Of a stretch of 64,000 bases of DNA, positions 49,027 to 59,330 are shown piece by piece. Below the pieces are notes generated by a model. The model did no database searches and was not told the origin of the DNA. It was given only the letters and a program-made list of their open reading frames with translations. A program made the position numbers and the translations under genes. This DNA is from Podocnemis expansa (lineage: Eukaryota; Chordata; Testudines; Podocnemididae), in the NCBI GenBank assembly GCA_007922195.1, contig ML681990.1, positions 35,620,109-35,684,108 of the forward strand, written 5' to 3'. The number at the start of each line of letters is the position of its first letter. The stretch's first letter is position 1.

Positions 49027-49666
49027 GTTTAGAAAGAAAGCATTTTATCTTTGTTTTTCTATTAACTGTTTCTGACTTTAATGCCTTATACTTGTACTTA
49101 GTTAAAATCTGTTCCTTGTAGTTATATAAATTTTGTTCTTTAATTAAACTAGAGCAGTGCTGTGAATTGCTTGAGTAATTCCATCTATTATAGCAGACTG
49201 TTGTATACTGATCCCCTTAGGCAGGCAATAGACCGAATATATCTGGATAGCTGAAGAGAGGGCAGAACATGTTTAGGAAGAAAATTCCCTAAATTGGGGT
49301 CACTTTGCAAATAGTAAGCTAAAGGATGCTGAAAGACAGAGAGTGGCAAGTGTTTGCTGACAAACTGCTGTGGTCAGATTTTCTGGACCAGGCCTTTGGC
49401 TATATGCAAGGTGTGACCTGCGTGCTGGCACACTATTTGTTGGCAGCACAGGCGGGAGCTACAGCAGCAAAAGCATTGTGAGGTACCCCAAGTTGCATGG
49501 AGGGGGTGACACCACACATCACTAGTCTGGGTTGCACCTTACAGTGTCATAGTCACCTGCTTAACCAAGGTTTGTAAATTGCTTTTAAGATCTTTAGGTA
49601 GAAATTGCTATAAAAAGCATGTAATCTTTGTTGTTTTTGCTTATCAGACTCCGCTCTCTCCTTCAG

Positions 49667-49950
49667 CAGTGATCCCCAAACTTTGGGTTACAGCAGAGAG
49701 GGAGAACCACCCATCCCCACTCAATCTGTGCTTTCAGCCCCAGTACTGACTGCAGTGCTCCTAGTCATGGTCCCAACCACAGCTTCACTCCCAGCCCCAG
49801 TTCTCGGGCATGGCCCCAGCCGTAGCTCCAGCTCTGGTTGCAAGCTTCACTCCCAAACATTGCTGCATGGCCCCAGCTCTGACCACTGCTCTTGGGGAAG
49901 CATGGACCAGATGAGGAGTGGGGTGCAATGGAAAAATTTGAGGATTCCTG
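49667..49950. mobile_element. 284-bp hAT-type element
   Basis: CAGTGATCCCCAAACTTTGG at the left pairs with AAAATTTGAGGATTCCTG at the right. The flanks TCCTTCAG (49659-49666) and TCCTACAA (49951-49958) match at 6 of 8. The interior is C-rich with repeated CCCCAG/TCCCAG units. Confidence 0.8.
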
Positions 49951-49958
49951 TCCTACAA

Positions 49959-50931
49959 TCTAAGCATTAGGAAAGTTTTATTGTTGATATTATACATCAT
50001 TATCTAGTAGGGGATATATCTGAGCAGATAAAGATCAATCAAAAGTCACTGTCTTACTATTAACTGTTGCCTTGTTTTCTGAGTTTTGGCACTATTTCCT
50101 CATTTTGTTTTACCACCATTCTTATCTGTTTTGGAATCTTTCTTATTTTTCTCTCAGCAAGATGATAGGAGCCATCAATAGTGATTCCTGCTATGACAGG
50201 CCTCAACAAATGTATGTTTCTGGTCACCATGGTGACCAGTTTTCATAGCCTGTTGCCTAGCATTGCTGAAGAAATGTAACAGAGGAGCACCCTCTGGCGA
50301 CCAAAAGTAAAATTGCTGGTGCCTAGCTATGAGCCAGTTTTGTTCACCCTTGTGCTATGATGATAGTTTTTGTGAAAGCTGATACCTGAAGTATCTGGTT
50401 CATTCTGTTCTCTTCCATTGGTACAATTTTCTGTTACAACTACAGTAGAGTTTGGATTATTAAACCAAATCAAGTTTTTTTTAAAGAGTTTTTACATAGG
50501 ATCTTAGATGCTTCCTTGTGTTATCTGTGTATGAGATACGCAAATGATTGTGAAGTAACTGTGTCGTGCAGGGTCTTACATGGGATGTAGAAGGTTTAGC
50601 AGATTTTATGGGTATTTTTCACATTTTGACCATAAGGGTATTTAACCAACCTTCTATTTTTATGTCATGTCAGCTTTGAATAGTGCAATTCAGCCTTGCT
50701 TTGACAAGATAATCAAACTACTGGAGCAGTTTTTAATTAGGACTAAACTGGCAATAATCACAAAGCAATTAATTTTTAAGGTCTTTATTTTACAAGTGCA
50801 TATGAACTGTGTAAAATTAAGATTAAGAAAAAAAGATGCCTATTGGTTTTATTTTGCTATTTCAGTGTTATAAATAAATACATTAATGTCTCCTTTAACT
50901 ACTGTCCTTTTCAAATGGTGACTTTTTGCAG
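49959..50931. other. Intronic sequence before the last NDUFAF2 exon
   Basis: No repeat with clear ends. An 18-bp perfect palindrome lies at 50222-50239. The acceptor tract precedes the exon at 50932. Confidence 0.45.
50222..50239. promoter_or_regulatory. Perfect palindrome resembling an RFX X-box
   Basis: TGGTCACCATGGTGACCA is its own reverse complement and fits the RFX X-box half-site arrangement around CCATGG. Its function in this intron is unknown and a chance occurrence is possible. Confidence 0.25.
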
Positions 50932-51180
50932 GAAGTACGAAAGAATGAAAACTATAGAAAAGAAATAAAACAGAAAATCATAGAAGCTTCTGAAAAGGAC
51001 AGCCTCCTTCAGACCAAGGAATACAAGACAGGGCTTGTTGCTGAACCAGTTCATACTCAAATTAAAGGTCATGCATCAGCTCCTTACTATGGAAAGAATG
51101 AGCCTTCACCAGACCCAACCAGCACTGCAAAAACCTTTCAGCCAGGTTCCTGGATCCCACCAGATAAGCGGCAGCCATAA
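50932..51180 (+). CDS. NDUFAF2: NDUFAF2 terminal coding exon (82 codons plus stop)
   Basis: It continues the exon at 25998 in phase 0 and encodes the C-terminal half of NDUFAF2, a mitochondrial complex I assembly factor. The strongest diagnostic block is TQIKGHASAPYYGK followed by TAKTFQPGSWIPPDK. Vertebrate NDUFAF2 ends with the near-identical TQIKGHASAPYFGK and TGKTFQPGSW segments. Acceptor TTTTTGCAG ends at 50931; the stop TAA is at 51178-51180. The part before the conserved block (residues 1-40 of the exon) is Lys/Glu-rich and more variable, as in other species. No disabling change is seen. The gene converges with SMIM15, whose coding stop is 7.1 kb away. Confidence 0.95.
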   Translation, partial: EVRKNENYRKEIKQKIIEASEKDSLLQTKEYKTGLVAEPVHTQIKGHASAPYYGKNEPSPDPTSTAKTFQPGSWIPPDKRQP

Positions 51181-51320
51181 TAAACAAACAGTTGCAACGT
51201 GAAAAATCTTACCAATGAATTGCATAGGTCATGTCTTTAACAAGCAACACAACTGAAGAAAACTGATTTTTTTGCTTACTATTGTGAAAGAAATAAACTG
51301 GTACATTAAAGTTAATTTTT
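51181..51320 (+). terminator. NDUFAF2: NDUFAF2 3' UTR and poly(A) signal
   Basis: A canonical AATAAA lies at 51292-51297, 111 bases after the stop codon. A GT-rich stretch (TAGTTTGTGGGGGGG) follows at about 51321, as expected downstream of a cleavage site near 51310-51318. Confidence 0.75.
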
Positions 51321-51870
51321 AGTTTGTGGGGGGGTTTTCTTTTGTTTGTTTGTTTTTACAAAACCAGGTCTTAAAATCAGTGGCTTGATCGTTAGTCATT
51401 ACTGTGACTAATTAGTAAATCTTACTATTAAAAAGAAATCTGCTGGTACTTAATTTTTATTTTTAAAGTAACTGCTAATCTTATTCTTGAGTTTATTCTG
51501 TTTATTTTGTTAGTGTAGGAAAATGCACATTTTGTTTGACAATCATTTTTGCATAATAGTAACAGGTTTTTTTAAATGCAACTGTAATCTGGTCTTCAAC
51601 CTAATGCATTTCATAGGTCTTATTTGTAAACATGAGGCTTAGAAATTACTTTTGCTTTTATCGTGTATTTCTATGGAATCCCTAAGAGTTCCCTGCCTGT
51701 TGCTCCCTTTTAGTATGGTCAATGCTGTTGACTCCCGTAAATGATTGTAAGGTCTGTTTGACCTCATTCACATAAAGCATTAAAACAATATAGAGATTAC
51801 ACTCTTTGTTAATTTTAGGGGACTATTTCCTGTAACTGCATTAATAGATAGTAAAATCAAACATTTAAGG
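51321..51870. other. Intergenic sequence after NDUFAF2
   Basis: AT-rich; no further feature was recognised. Confidence 0.4.
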
Positions 51871-52251
51871 CAGAGGTGTCAAACTCATGGCCTGCAGGCC
51901 AGATCAGGCAGGCGAAAAGGAAGGTGCCAGGGAGCCTGCAGGGTTGGGGAGGGAGAAGGGCAACCTATGCCACTCTGAACATAGAGGGAGAAAGGGTTGC
52001 AGACAATATTCCCTCTAATTTTTCCTAGGCTGCATGCACGAACAGTTTCTTTCTGTGTGCTAGTATTAGCACTGTTGAATTTTTTTTTTGCGCATGCTTT
52101 ATTTTGTTGTGTGCTTAGTTTTCATGACCTGTGTTGCACGTGCTTAGAGGGAACCGTGGCTGGGGAATCTGTGTGGCCATGTGGCCTGTGACAGGCATCC
52201 TGCCCTCCAGTGTGGCCCCCCCACACACATTGAATGAGTTTGACACCCCTG
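51871..52251. mobile_element. hAT-type element with a smaller element inside
   Basis: It begins CAGAGGTGTCAAACTCATGG and ends AATGAGTTTGACACCCCTG, long complementary termini. The left sequence GGGAGCCTGCAGGGTTGGGG and the right GGCCCCCCCACACACATTG match the family at 9826-10701. It is split internally at about 52008-52153. Confidence 0.85.
52008..52153. mobile_element. Short element with TTCCCTCTAA / TTAGAGGGAA ends
   Basis: The left end ATTCCCTCTAATTTTTCCTAG and the right end GCTTAGAGGGAAC are inverted complements. The interior has GCATG/CACG and a T-run. A related, longer copy is at 60527-60868. Both copies lie inside hAT-type elements. Confidence 0.7.
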
Positions 52252-52253
52252 AT

Positions 52254-53614
52254 ATAAAATGTATGTCTTGCTAGCCATCTGTAAATAGTGTAAATTATTC
52301 TGCAGAATCAGTCTAGGTCAAATAAGAGCAGAGTCTGGAAGCACTTTCTGATTTTCCAGCAATACTAAACATTTCAGAACAGGTTCCAGCAGTAGCTGCA
52401 GCCAGCTGTCCTTGTTCGCAAGGAAAGTCACTAGAAATCAGCAGAGGGGAAGGCTGGAGGCCAAAGTGGTTGAAAAATACCTGGGATAAAAACAAATTTT
52501 AAGACCTCCCAGGCACTACTTGCACTTACACCAATAAAATTCTTATCAGGCTTACGGTACCACTCCCATCTGTGATAGGAAAGGTTTAAAAAACTAGTGT
52601 TGACAGAACACAGGCTGTCCCCACACATGCTTTGTACATGTTTTCATGACTTGGTAGTCAAAGCACCTAAGCGCTCTACACTATTGGCTTAGCACACCTG
52701 ATAGCAGGGCAGTGCTAGGTCTCTGTAAAGGTTATGGCGTGCAGGCTCCAAATTCTGTGCTGAAGATACCAGATTTGGAAGAGCTTCAATAACATTTTTA
52801 AAAAATCATGATTTTATTGAAATAAGAAAAAACATCAGCCAATATTCTTGATATTACCTGCATTGGAATATCTTAGTTGTGCATTGCCCCCAAAATGTTT
52901 CATTAGCTGTGGAATTTGGTATGAACATAGCACAAATTTATTGCAGAAGTCAGACAAGTAGAGTTGGAGGCTTTGGCTGTTGTGCCAGGGTCACTTAGGG
53001 TTTCAGGTACTTGAGATTCCTGAAGGTTTTAACAGCTATAGAAGAGATGCTTTTTTCAACCCATTACCTGTCTGTGTGACTTCATATATTGATCGCTTGC
53101 TTACTTGATTCAGCACCCCTTGAAAAGAACCTAACATATAAGAATAGATGTAGATGTTTCTTAAAATGATCGGTGCTGATGTTAATACTTTGTCACTAGT
53201 TTTCGCAGTTAGCCTACCGTTCAATGAGTTGGACCATGTGTTTTTATCCTAGGGACTTCACTGGTTAATGTTAATTTAGATGATCATAACCATAGATTAT
53301 GAAAGCAGACAGGATGGGTTGGTTGGTTGGTTTGAGGGAAATTTTAGGTTCTACTTCAATTATATCAATTTCATGGCCATGGAATTGGAAAGAAATTTAA
53401 AGGGCCACAGCAATGTTACTCCACCCCTGCCTCAATACAGTTCCAAACAATTTTAGGAATAGTATTGCATGGAGTCTGACTTGTTGACCAATGACCCCCA
53501 TAAAGTTTTATGTGGAAAAGGAAAAGTTGAGTGTGTTATTGCTGCCTGCAAAAGGAAAAATAGTATTCTGCTTAGGAGAAAATAGTTCAGGGATGGGAGG
53601 GTTATGCTATAGAA
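52254..53614. other. Intergenic sequence, nothing recognised
   Basis: No exon or repeat with clear ends. A TGGTTGGTTGG run occurs near 53317. Confidence 0.4.
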
Positions 53615-54083
53615 CAGGCGTGGCCAAACTGCAGCTTGGGAGCCACATGTGGCTCTTGAAAAAGTGTGGCTCCCGGAAGAATGTCAGCAAATCAATTTAG
53701 GAAAGCAGCCCCAGCCTAGGAGTTAAGGAGGGGGTTGGGACGATGGGGAGAAGTGCGGCATGGTCAGGGATGGTGGAGAGAAGCGTGGCATGGTCAGGAT
53801 TTCAAAGAATTCGCCACTAGCCTGCAGTCTTCTACATCGAGCAGCAGCTAAATTTTTACTGTGTAGGCCTAATTTTCATGTTAACCTTAAGTAATTATTA
53901 CAATCTGGCATTAGTAGGATCAATATTTGCCCTTCTTATGATAAAATTAAAGCATGCAATTAATTTTAAACTTAGTAATTTTGGAGTAGGTAAAAGTATA
54001 TGGCTATATGCCTCAGTGCAGCTCTTGAAGGTTTAATAATCAACTTGTGTGGCTCTTGAGTTCCATAAGTTTGGCCACCCCTG
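53615..54083 (+). mobile_element. hAT-type element (GTGGCCAAAC family), forward copy
   Basis: It begins CAGGCGTGGCCAAACTGCAG and ends AAGTTTGGCCACCCCTG. It contains GGAGCCACATGTGGCTCTTG. A full-length inverted copy lies at 56911-57382. Confidence 0.85.
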
Positions 54084-55440
54084 CAGAGAATGAAAACAAG
54101 CAGCATCTACTCTGCATTTTTTTGAAAGAAAAAGCTTAACTAAGAATGTTCAATGGCCAAGGAAGACTGTCTTACACAACCTGGTACCAATCAACAGCCC
54201 CTGCTTGAATACCCCCTTTCTCCACTGGCAGTTTCATCTTTATGACCATATTCTTCTGAACTGTTTTTGTACAAACCTTTCTCCCCACACCCACTCTACC
54301 AAAGCTGTTGGTTTTGTTGCTCCAGTTACACCTCTCTGTCATGCCAGGTCCTGCTTCTGGACCATCCTGAACTACTATAAGTCACTGCTCTCCTTTTTTA
54401 AAGAACCCTTTAACTTCTCCCATGTCTACAAGAAACTTGCCACTTTTTAAAATCACTTGCTCCATCATGCTAAGTTATTAGTAACAAATCTTATTTGTTC
54501 CTTTCATCTCTCCCACAGCTGCAAAGTGTCTGAAACTAGGTTATAGCCTCACTGGGAATTTTCAGCTTCTTAGGGGATTTAGAAATCCTCATGCATTCAA
54601 GCATAAGTGGCTATCAACCAAAGGTGTGCGTTCCACATTCTGGTACACTGAGGTCTTGCAGAGGGTACATCAACTCTTCCAGATATTTACCTAGTTTTAC
54701 AACAGGCTATGTAAAAAGCACTACTATAAGAAACAGCAGTGGTGTACACTGTCTCACCACTTAGTGGATTTTGCCTGAGAATGAATTGAGACCATTTTCA
54801 TTTATCAATGTATGCTCAACCCATTCTCCTTAAAATCCTTTCTTTAAATCTGTACATACAATACTTTGAACAGATTCCTTTACTGCGGTTGCTTACATGT
54901 TTCTGGAAGTCAGAATAAAATTGTGTTTTAAAAAAATACTATATTTATGCAATGCAGTTGTTTGAATAAGTATTCTGTATTTTTAAACCATTAATATCAA
55001 AACACTAAATATTATGTTGCAACCATATTGAAGATGAGCAGCGACGACTTAACCCAATGAATCATAAAAAGGTGAAAATGAGCTTTAAATTCTAATGCTT
55101 CTCTTTAGCAACAGTCAGAAGAAAACCCATTTACTGGTTACACCTTAACAGTTCATACACATCTTAACTCGGACTTCCAATTTTTAAATTAGATTGACTT
55201 AACAAAACTCACTGTTTGCAGTAGTATTTATAATCTATTCACTTCATCCTTAAAATAATAGAAGGCATCAGCTTTCACACGTGTTACCCTTTACATACCA
55301 AGTGGAGGGTTTATACACGAGAATCCGGTATGAAAAACCACAACTCTATCCATGTGGTGAAAATATATTACTGGAACAAGGTCTAAAACTTGATTGACAG
55401 AATAGGATCAGACCCATTGGAACTAAATAAATAATAATAT
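54084..55440. other. Intergenic sequence, nothing recognised
   Basis: AT-rich with no supported feature. Confidence 0.4.
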
Positions 55441-55451
55441 TAATCTAAAAG

Positions 55452-55683
55452 GAGTCATGGCATGTTCAGACTAACAATTTTGTGTAAGTATAAACTTTTG
55501 TGGGAGAAAGTTACACCTCATCAGATGCTTTGAAGCAAAAAAAAAAAAAAAAAAAAAAAGCACTTGACTAAGTGGGATTTTCTCCCACAAAAGCTCATGT
55601 GATAGATAAATTTGTTAGTCTTTAAAAGTGCCACAGTACTACTGTTTTGCTGAACTAAACTGAGACAGCTACCCCTTTGGAAC
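55452..55683. repeat. Inverted Penelope tail pair with 11-bp target duplication and A-run
   Basis: The left arm GACTAACAATTTTGTG...AACTTTTGTGGGAGAAAGT is answered on the right by TTTCTCCCACAAAAGCTCAT and TTTGTTAGTCTTTAAAAGTG. A run of about 24 A residues (55536-55559) separates the arms. TAATCTAAAAG occurs exactly at 55441-55451 and 55684-55694. The right tail ends CTACCCCTTTGGAAC, the Penelope 3' terminus seen reversed at 27990. Confidence 0.9.
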
Positions 55684-55694
55684 TAATCTAAAAG

Positions 55695-56129
55695 TCTTTC
55701 TTTTTCTTTGGACAGACAAATAAGGATAAATTAAATGTTAGTGTTAGCTCCAACTTACTTTGCAATGTATACAACATGAGAATCGTATCTGGCTTTTCCT
55801 TTTACTCGGTCATCCTTTCAAAGCCAGTAATATCAAAAGCAGTTTCTTCACTCCTCTAGAGTTAACTCTTGTGAGCACTTAAACCCAGTGGTGGATTTAC
55901 CGGGACAGCAGTGACAGGGGAAACCCCAAAATTCATGACTAATCGGACAAATGACATCTTAACAAGCATGGCAAGTCAGAGAGCAGTCCAGGCTTTCTGC
56001 ATTCTGCAAACTGTGCTCTAAATGGGGTTTTTTGAAGTGGTCTGGCAAAGAATTTGCACTGTAATTTTTCCACTGTCTCACCAAGTGTCACAGCAACTAA
56101 ATGTCAACAGGGCAATGGGCCCATTTTGT
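55695..56129. other. Intergenic sequence, nothing recognised
   Basis: No supported feature. Confidence 0.4.
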
Positions 56130-56700
56130 GGGGAATTATCCTCACTTATCACTACCCTGGTGGAATTGGTTAGTAAAAGGATCTACTCCCACTCCCTTTA
56201 CCCAGAGGCCTGCATGACCTCAAGGGCTTCCTCTATAACCCAAACAAGACTGGGCTGCAGATTCTGTGGGGCTCAACTCTCAATTTTGTTGTGGTTACAT
56301 AGGGCAGGGGCTAGAGTGTTCCCACAACAGGCTGTTATCTCTGTACTGGGTGCCTTCCTGTCCCTATTAACTTCATATAGTTCAAGCAATGCAATTTATT
56401 AAACAGCAACCAAATAAAAAATGAAGTTAAAGGCAAACACTCAGCACAACAGTGTCTCTGGTACATATAGCATGGGCATAATCTGTTCTTCCTGTGTTAC
56501 AAGCCTCTTGCTCTGGCCCTGGATATACTGCAGGAATGCAGATTCAGACATTTTCTCACATGATCTCAGGTTCTAGGGAAAAGGGCCCCTTTTTCCAGGA
56601 TAGCCTGTAAAGCTTCATGGCTGGTGATATCCCTCTGCATTGAGCTCTGCCCAGGGTCCTCCTTGCTGCTCACCACACCTGGCGCCAACTGCCACCTATA
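56130..56700. repeat. LTR-like interspersed repeat, shorter copy
   Basis: Shares ordered blocks with 44080: CCCACTCCCTTTACCCAGAG, CCTGCATGACCTCAAGGGC, TCAATTTTGTTGTGGTTACA and GCAATTTATTAAACAGCAAC. It lacks the GC-rich right half of the longer copy. No internal retroviral sequence adjoins it. Confidence 0.55.
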
Positions 56701-56910
56701 CTATTTTTATTCATTCTTCATATTAGCATAACGCCAATAGAAGCTTTCATCTATATGAGACGTTATCTGACTGGTCAGAGAATGCCTTTGAGATGGAGTG
56801 AGGACAGTTTGCTAGGTTTCTTGTTTGTAAATAAAGCAGTCTTAACCAAAGTGCTTTACAGGAGTTAGCTAACAGTACAAACATTTGAAAAAGTTCAGTG
56901 GTCTGCTGAC

Positions 56911-57382
56911 CAGGGGTGGCCAAACTTATGGAACTCAAGAGCCACACAAGTTATTAAACCTTCAAGAGCCACACTGAGGCATATAGCCATGTACTTTTAC
57001 CTACTCCAAAATTACTAAGTTTAGAAGTCATTGCATGCTTTAACTTTATTGTAAGAAGAGGGCAAATATTGATCCTACTAATGTCAGATTGTAATAATTA
57101 CTTAAGGTTACCATGAAAATTAGGCCTATACAATAAAAACTTAGCTGCAGCTCAATGTAGAAAACTGCAGGCTAGTGGCGAGTTTTTTAAAATCCTGACC
57201 ATGCTTCACTTCTCCCAGCCATCCCTGACCATGCCACCACTTCTCTCCACCATCCCGACCCCCTCCTTAACTCCTAGGCTGGGGCTGCTTTCCTGAATTG
57301 ATTTGCTGACATTCTTCTAGGAGCCACACTTTTTCATTCAAGAGCGGCATATGGTTCCCAAGCTGCAGTTTGGCCATGGCTG
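56911..57382 (-). mobile_element. hAT-type element (GTGGCCAAAC family), inverted copy
   Basis: The left end CAGGGGTGGCCAAACTTATG and the right end CAGTTTGGCCATGGCTG match the forward copy at 53615 in reverse. The interiors agree throughout, for example ACTTAAGGTTACCATGAAAAT against its complement near 53870. Confidence 0.85.
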
Positions 57383-58281
57383 GCTTTGACCTTCAGCAAT
57401 TTGAGTGGTGGTGGTGGGGGGAATAAACTACAACAAGATCTCACTGTATTTTCATTTCTTTCCGATTACTTAGAAATGGGAGAAGGATGAAGGGGAAAAA
57501 AAATGAAAAACAGATAAAATGTTTTTTTTTCTTAGCAGGATCTTTGGGGGTAGGCTCCAAAAATGAAGCAGGCCCCACTAACTCTTAATCCATCACTAAA
57601 ACTAGCATATTTAGTTGTATGCCAAGTTGTGCAAAAAATGTAGGCAAGAACTGTTCATAGTGGGATATTGTTAAAATAAAGTGGGCAATTGCCTACAGCT
57701 TCATTCTAAAATATTTCCTTCTGAGAACTATCCAGAAAAAGCTGGACTTCTTGTAGTTCAGCAAGCAGATTTTGGCAAGCCCTCATTAAAAATTTAGCTG
57801 AGTTAATATGAACTGCTAACACTGTTCATATAAGAAGACTAAATCTCCTGGAGACTAAAGAGATAATGGCTATGGAAACAGACTGCTATTCCAGAGCCAA
57901 GTTGAAACCAGAGTGAAAAAATTCTATAATGGAAACAAACCAGCAGCAAAAAAGTTGTGTAAAAACAAAGTTACCTAAGCATCTAGAAAACCACTGACTG
58001 CAGTATTTTTTATAAAGTCAGATTTTAATTTTTCTTCCATAATTTAAATATTGACACATTTCAACAGTTGTTAAAGCACAGTTAAAAAACCTCTCCCCAC
58101 ATATTCCTTTTAGTGTATAGCATGTAAACATATAAAAGTAAACTCATCTGAAAGTGAGTATCAGGATTTGTACATGGTCAGCCGTTCTTGGAAACAACAT
58201 GCTACAGATACAAGCGTACAACAGTGCTTCATCAAAAAAATAGGAAGCACATTCTTGCACCAGAAAGGCATTTTGCCTCAC
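57383..58281 (-). other. SMIM15: Probable SMIM15 3' UTR and flanking sequence
   Basis: This is the side downstream of the SMIM15 stop codon. A long 3' UTR is expected from vertebrate orthologues. I could not fix its end: no unambiguous minus-strand AATAAA is seen close to the stop, only a TATAAA-type variant near 58012. No other feature is seen. Confidence 0.4.
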
Positions 58282-58506
58282 TTAATCCTTCTTCGTTTGT
58301 TTGGCTTTTGCAATATTTTCCTGGCGTTTCTGTTTCTTCTTCTGTTCTCGTTCCCTGGCCTCAATCATTTTGGCCAGTTTCCAGGATAACAGGGCACTGG
58401 CTAGGAACAATGGTGTAAGAGCCAAGATAACAGTGGTAAGAAAGCCATACGGGTCCTTTGCAGCCCATTCCACAACATATTCAGCCCAGCCTTTGATATC
58501 AAACAT
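58282..58506 (-). CDS. SMIM15: SMIM15, small integral membrane protein 15 (74 aa)
   Basis: Encodes a 74-residue protein beginning [20 protein letters not shown], the same length as human SMIM15 and nearly identical over its whole sequence. A hydrophobic segment at about residues 21-42 ([20 protein letters not shown]) is the single membrane span. The C-terminal third is strongly basic and glutamine-rich ([19 protein letters not shown]), probably helical and cytosolic. The molecular function of the family is not established. The start at 58504-58506 follows the family, but an in-frame ATG lies four codons upstream at 58516-58518. The whole CDS sits in one exon whose acceptor is at 58534-58536. 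It lies convergent to NDUFAF2, as in human. Confidence 0.97.
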   Translation of the reverse strand: MFDIKGWAEYVVEWAAKDPYGFLTTVILALTPLFLASALLSWKLAKMIEAREREQKKKQKRQENIAKAKQTKKD

Positions 58507-58533
58507 CTTCTCTGCCATCCTAGCGGGGAAACC
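58507..58533 (-). other. SMIM15: SMIM15 coding exon, 5' UTR part and splice acceptor
   Basis: On the minus strand TTTCCATACAG|GGTTTCC marks the acceptor, with the first exon base at 58533. The short leader contains an in-frame ATG (58516-58518) with A at -3 and G at +4, a stronger initiation context than the family start. Confidence 0.75.
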
Positions 58534-58536
58534 CTG

Positions 58537-59330
58537 TATGGAAATCAAACAATAAAACCATTTCACTGTACGGTCACCGAAGTAGATAGACAAAGTCAGC
58601 CTACTTGTGCAATGCGGTACAGATGTCACCATAACCCAGTTATTCAGAGTGTTTCACCTCTTACGTAAATAAAGGGGAGGCCGCAGCTTGCCACCAGCCT
58701 CCCTTGTAAATAACAGGCTGAGAAAGGCTGTTTATCAGCCAAGCTCTCCCAAAATGCCTCCTCCACCCCCAGCGCTATCAGGCCCTCACTGCTTATGGCT
58801 TTTCCATCCCGACAGTCTGGGGCAGGGATTTCCCTAACACCCCACCCAGTTGTCACCTAGTAATACTGTCTTACCAATTTAGTGAGCACCCCAACAGCCC
58901 CCTAATTCAGGTCCTGCGGTGAATACTGTTATCCACTGAGTGATCACCCCAACACCCTCCCACACACCTCCTTAATTTCAAACCCTGGGGAAGCTGCTGC
59001 TGCCCTGGGGCCTGTCACAGGCCTGGTGCTCCCGGGGCGATGGAGGCAAAGGCCGCCGCCGCCCGTAGCTCCCGGACCCGAGGAAGGTGTGGGGGAGGGA
59101 TTTCCCAACACCCCCAGCTGGCAGCTAGTAACACTCACACCAATCTAGTGAGCCCCTTCACACCCCCCCCCAAACCCCCCAACTTCGAGCCCTGGGCCGA
59201 ACACCCCGCGGGGGCCGGGGCCGACACTCGGCGGCGGGCCGAGGGCCCAGGGCGCCCCGGTGCCGGCCCCTTATCCGGCCCCGCCGGGCACAGGCCGCCA
59301 GCCGCCGCCTGAGGGAGGGGCTCCCCTCAC
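58537..59330 (-). other. SMIM15: SMIM15 intron 1 (inferred)
   Basis: Bounded by a candidate donor GTGAGG on the minus strand (GT at 59329-59330 as plus AC) and the acceptor at 58534-58536. The right half is GC-rich and belongs to the CpG island. Confidence 0.55.

Larger units (their letters stand above)
26039..50930 (+). other. NDUFAF2: NDUFAF2 intron, 24.9 kb
   Basis: It runs from the GTAAGG donor at 26039 to the TTTTTGCAG acceptor ending at 50931. It holds the Penelope, palindromic, hAT-type, pogo-type and LTR-like insertions listed separately. No further exon of this or another gene is visible. Confidence 0.85.
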
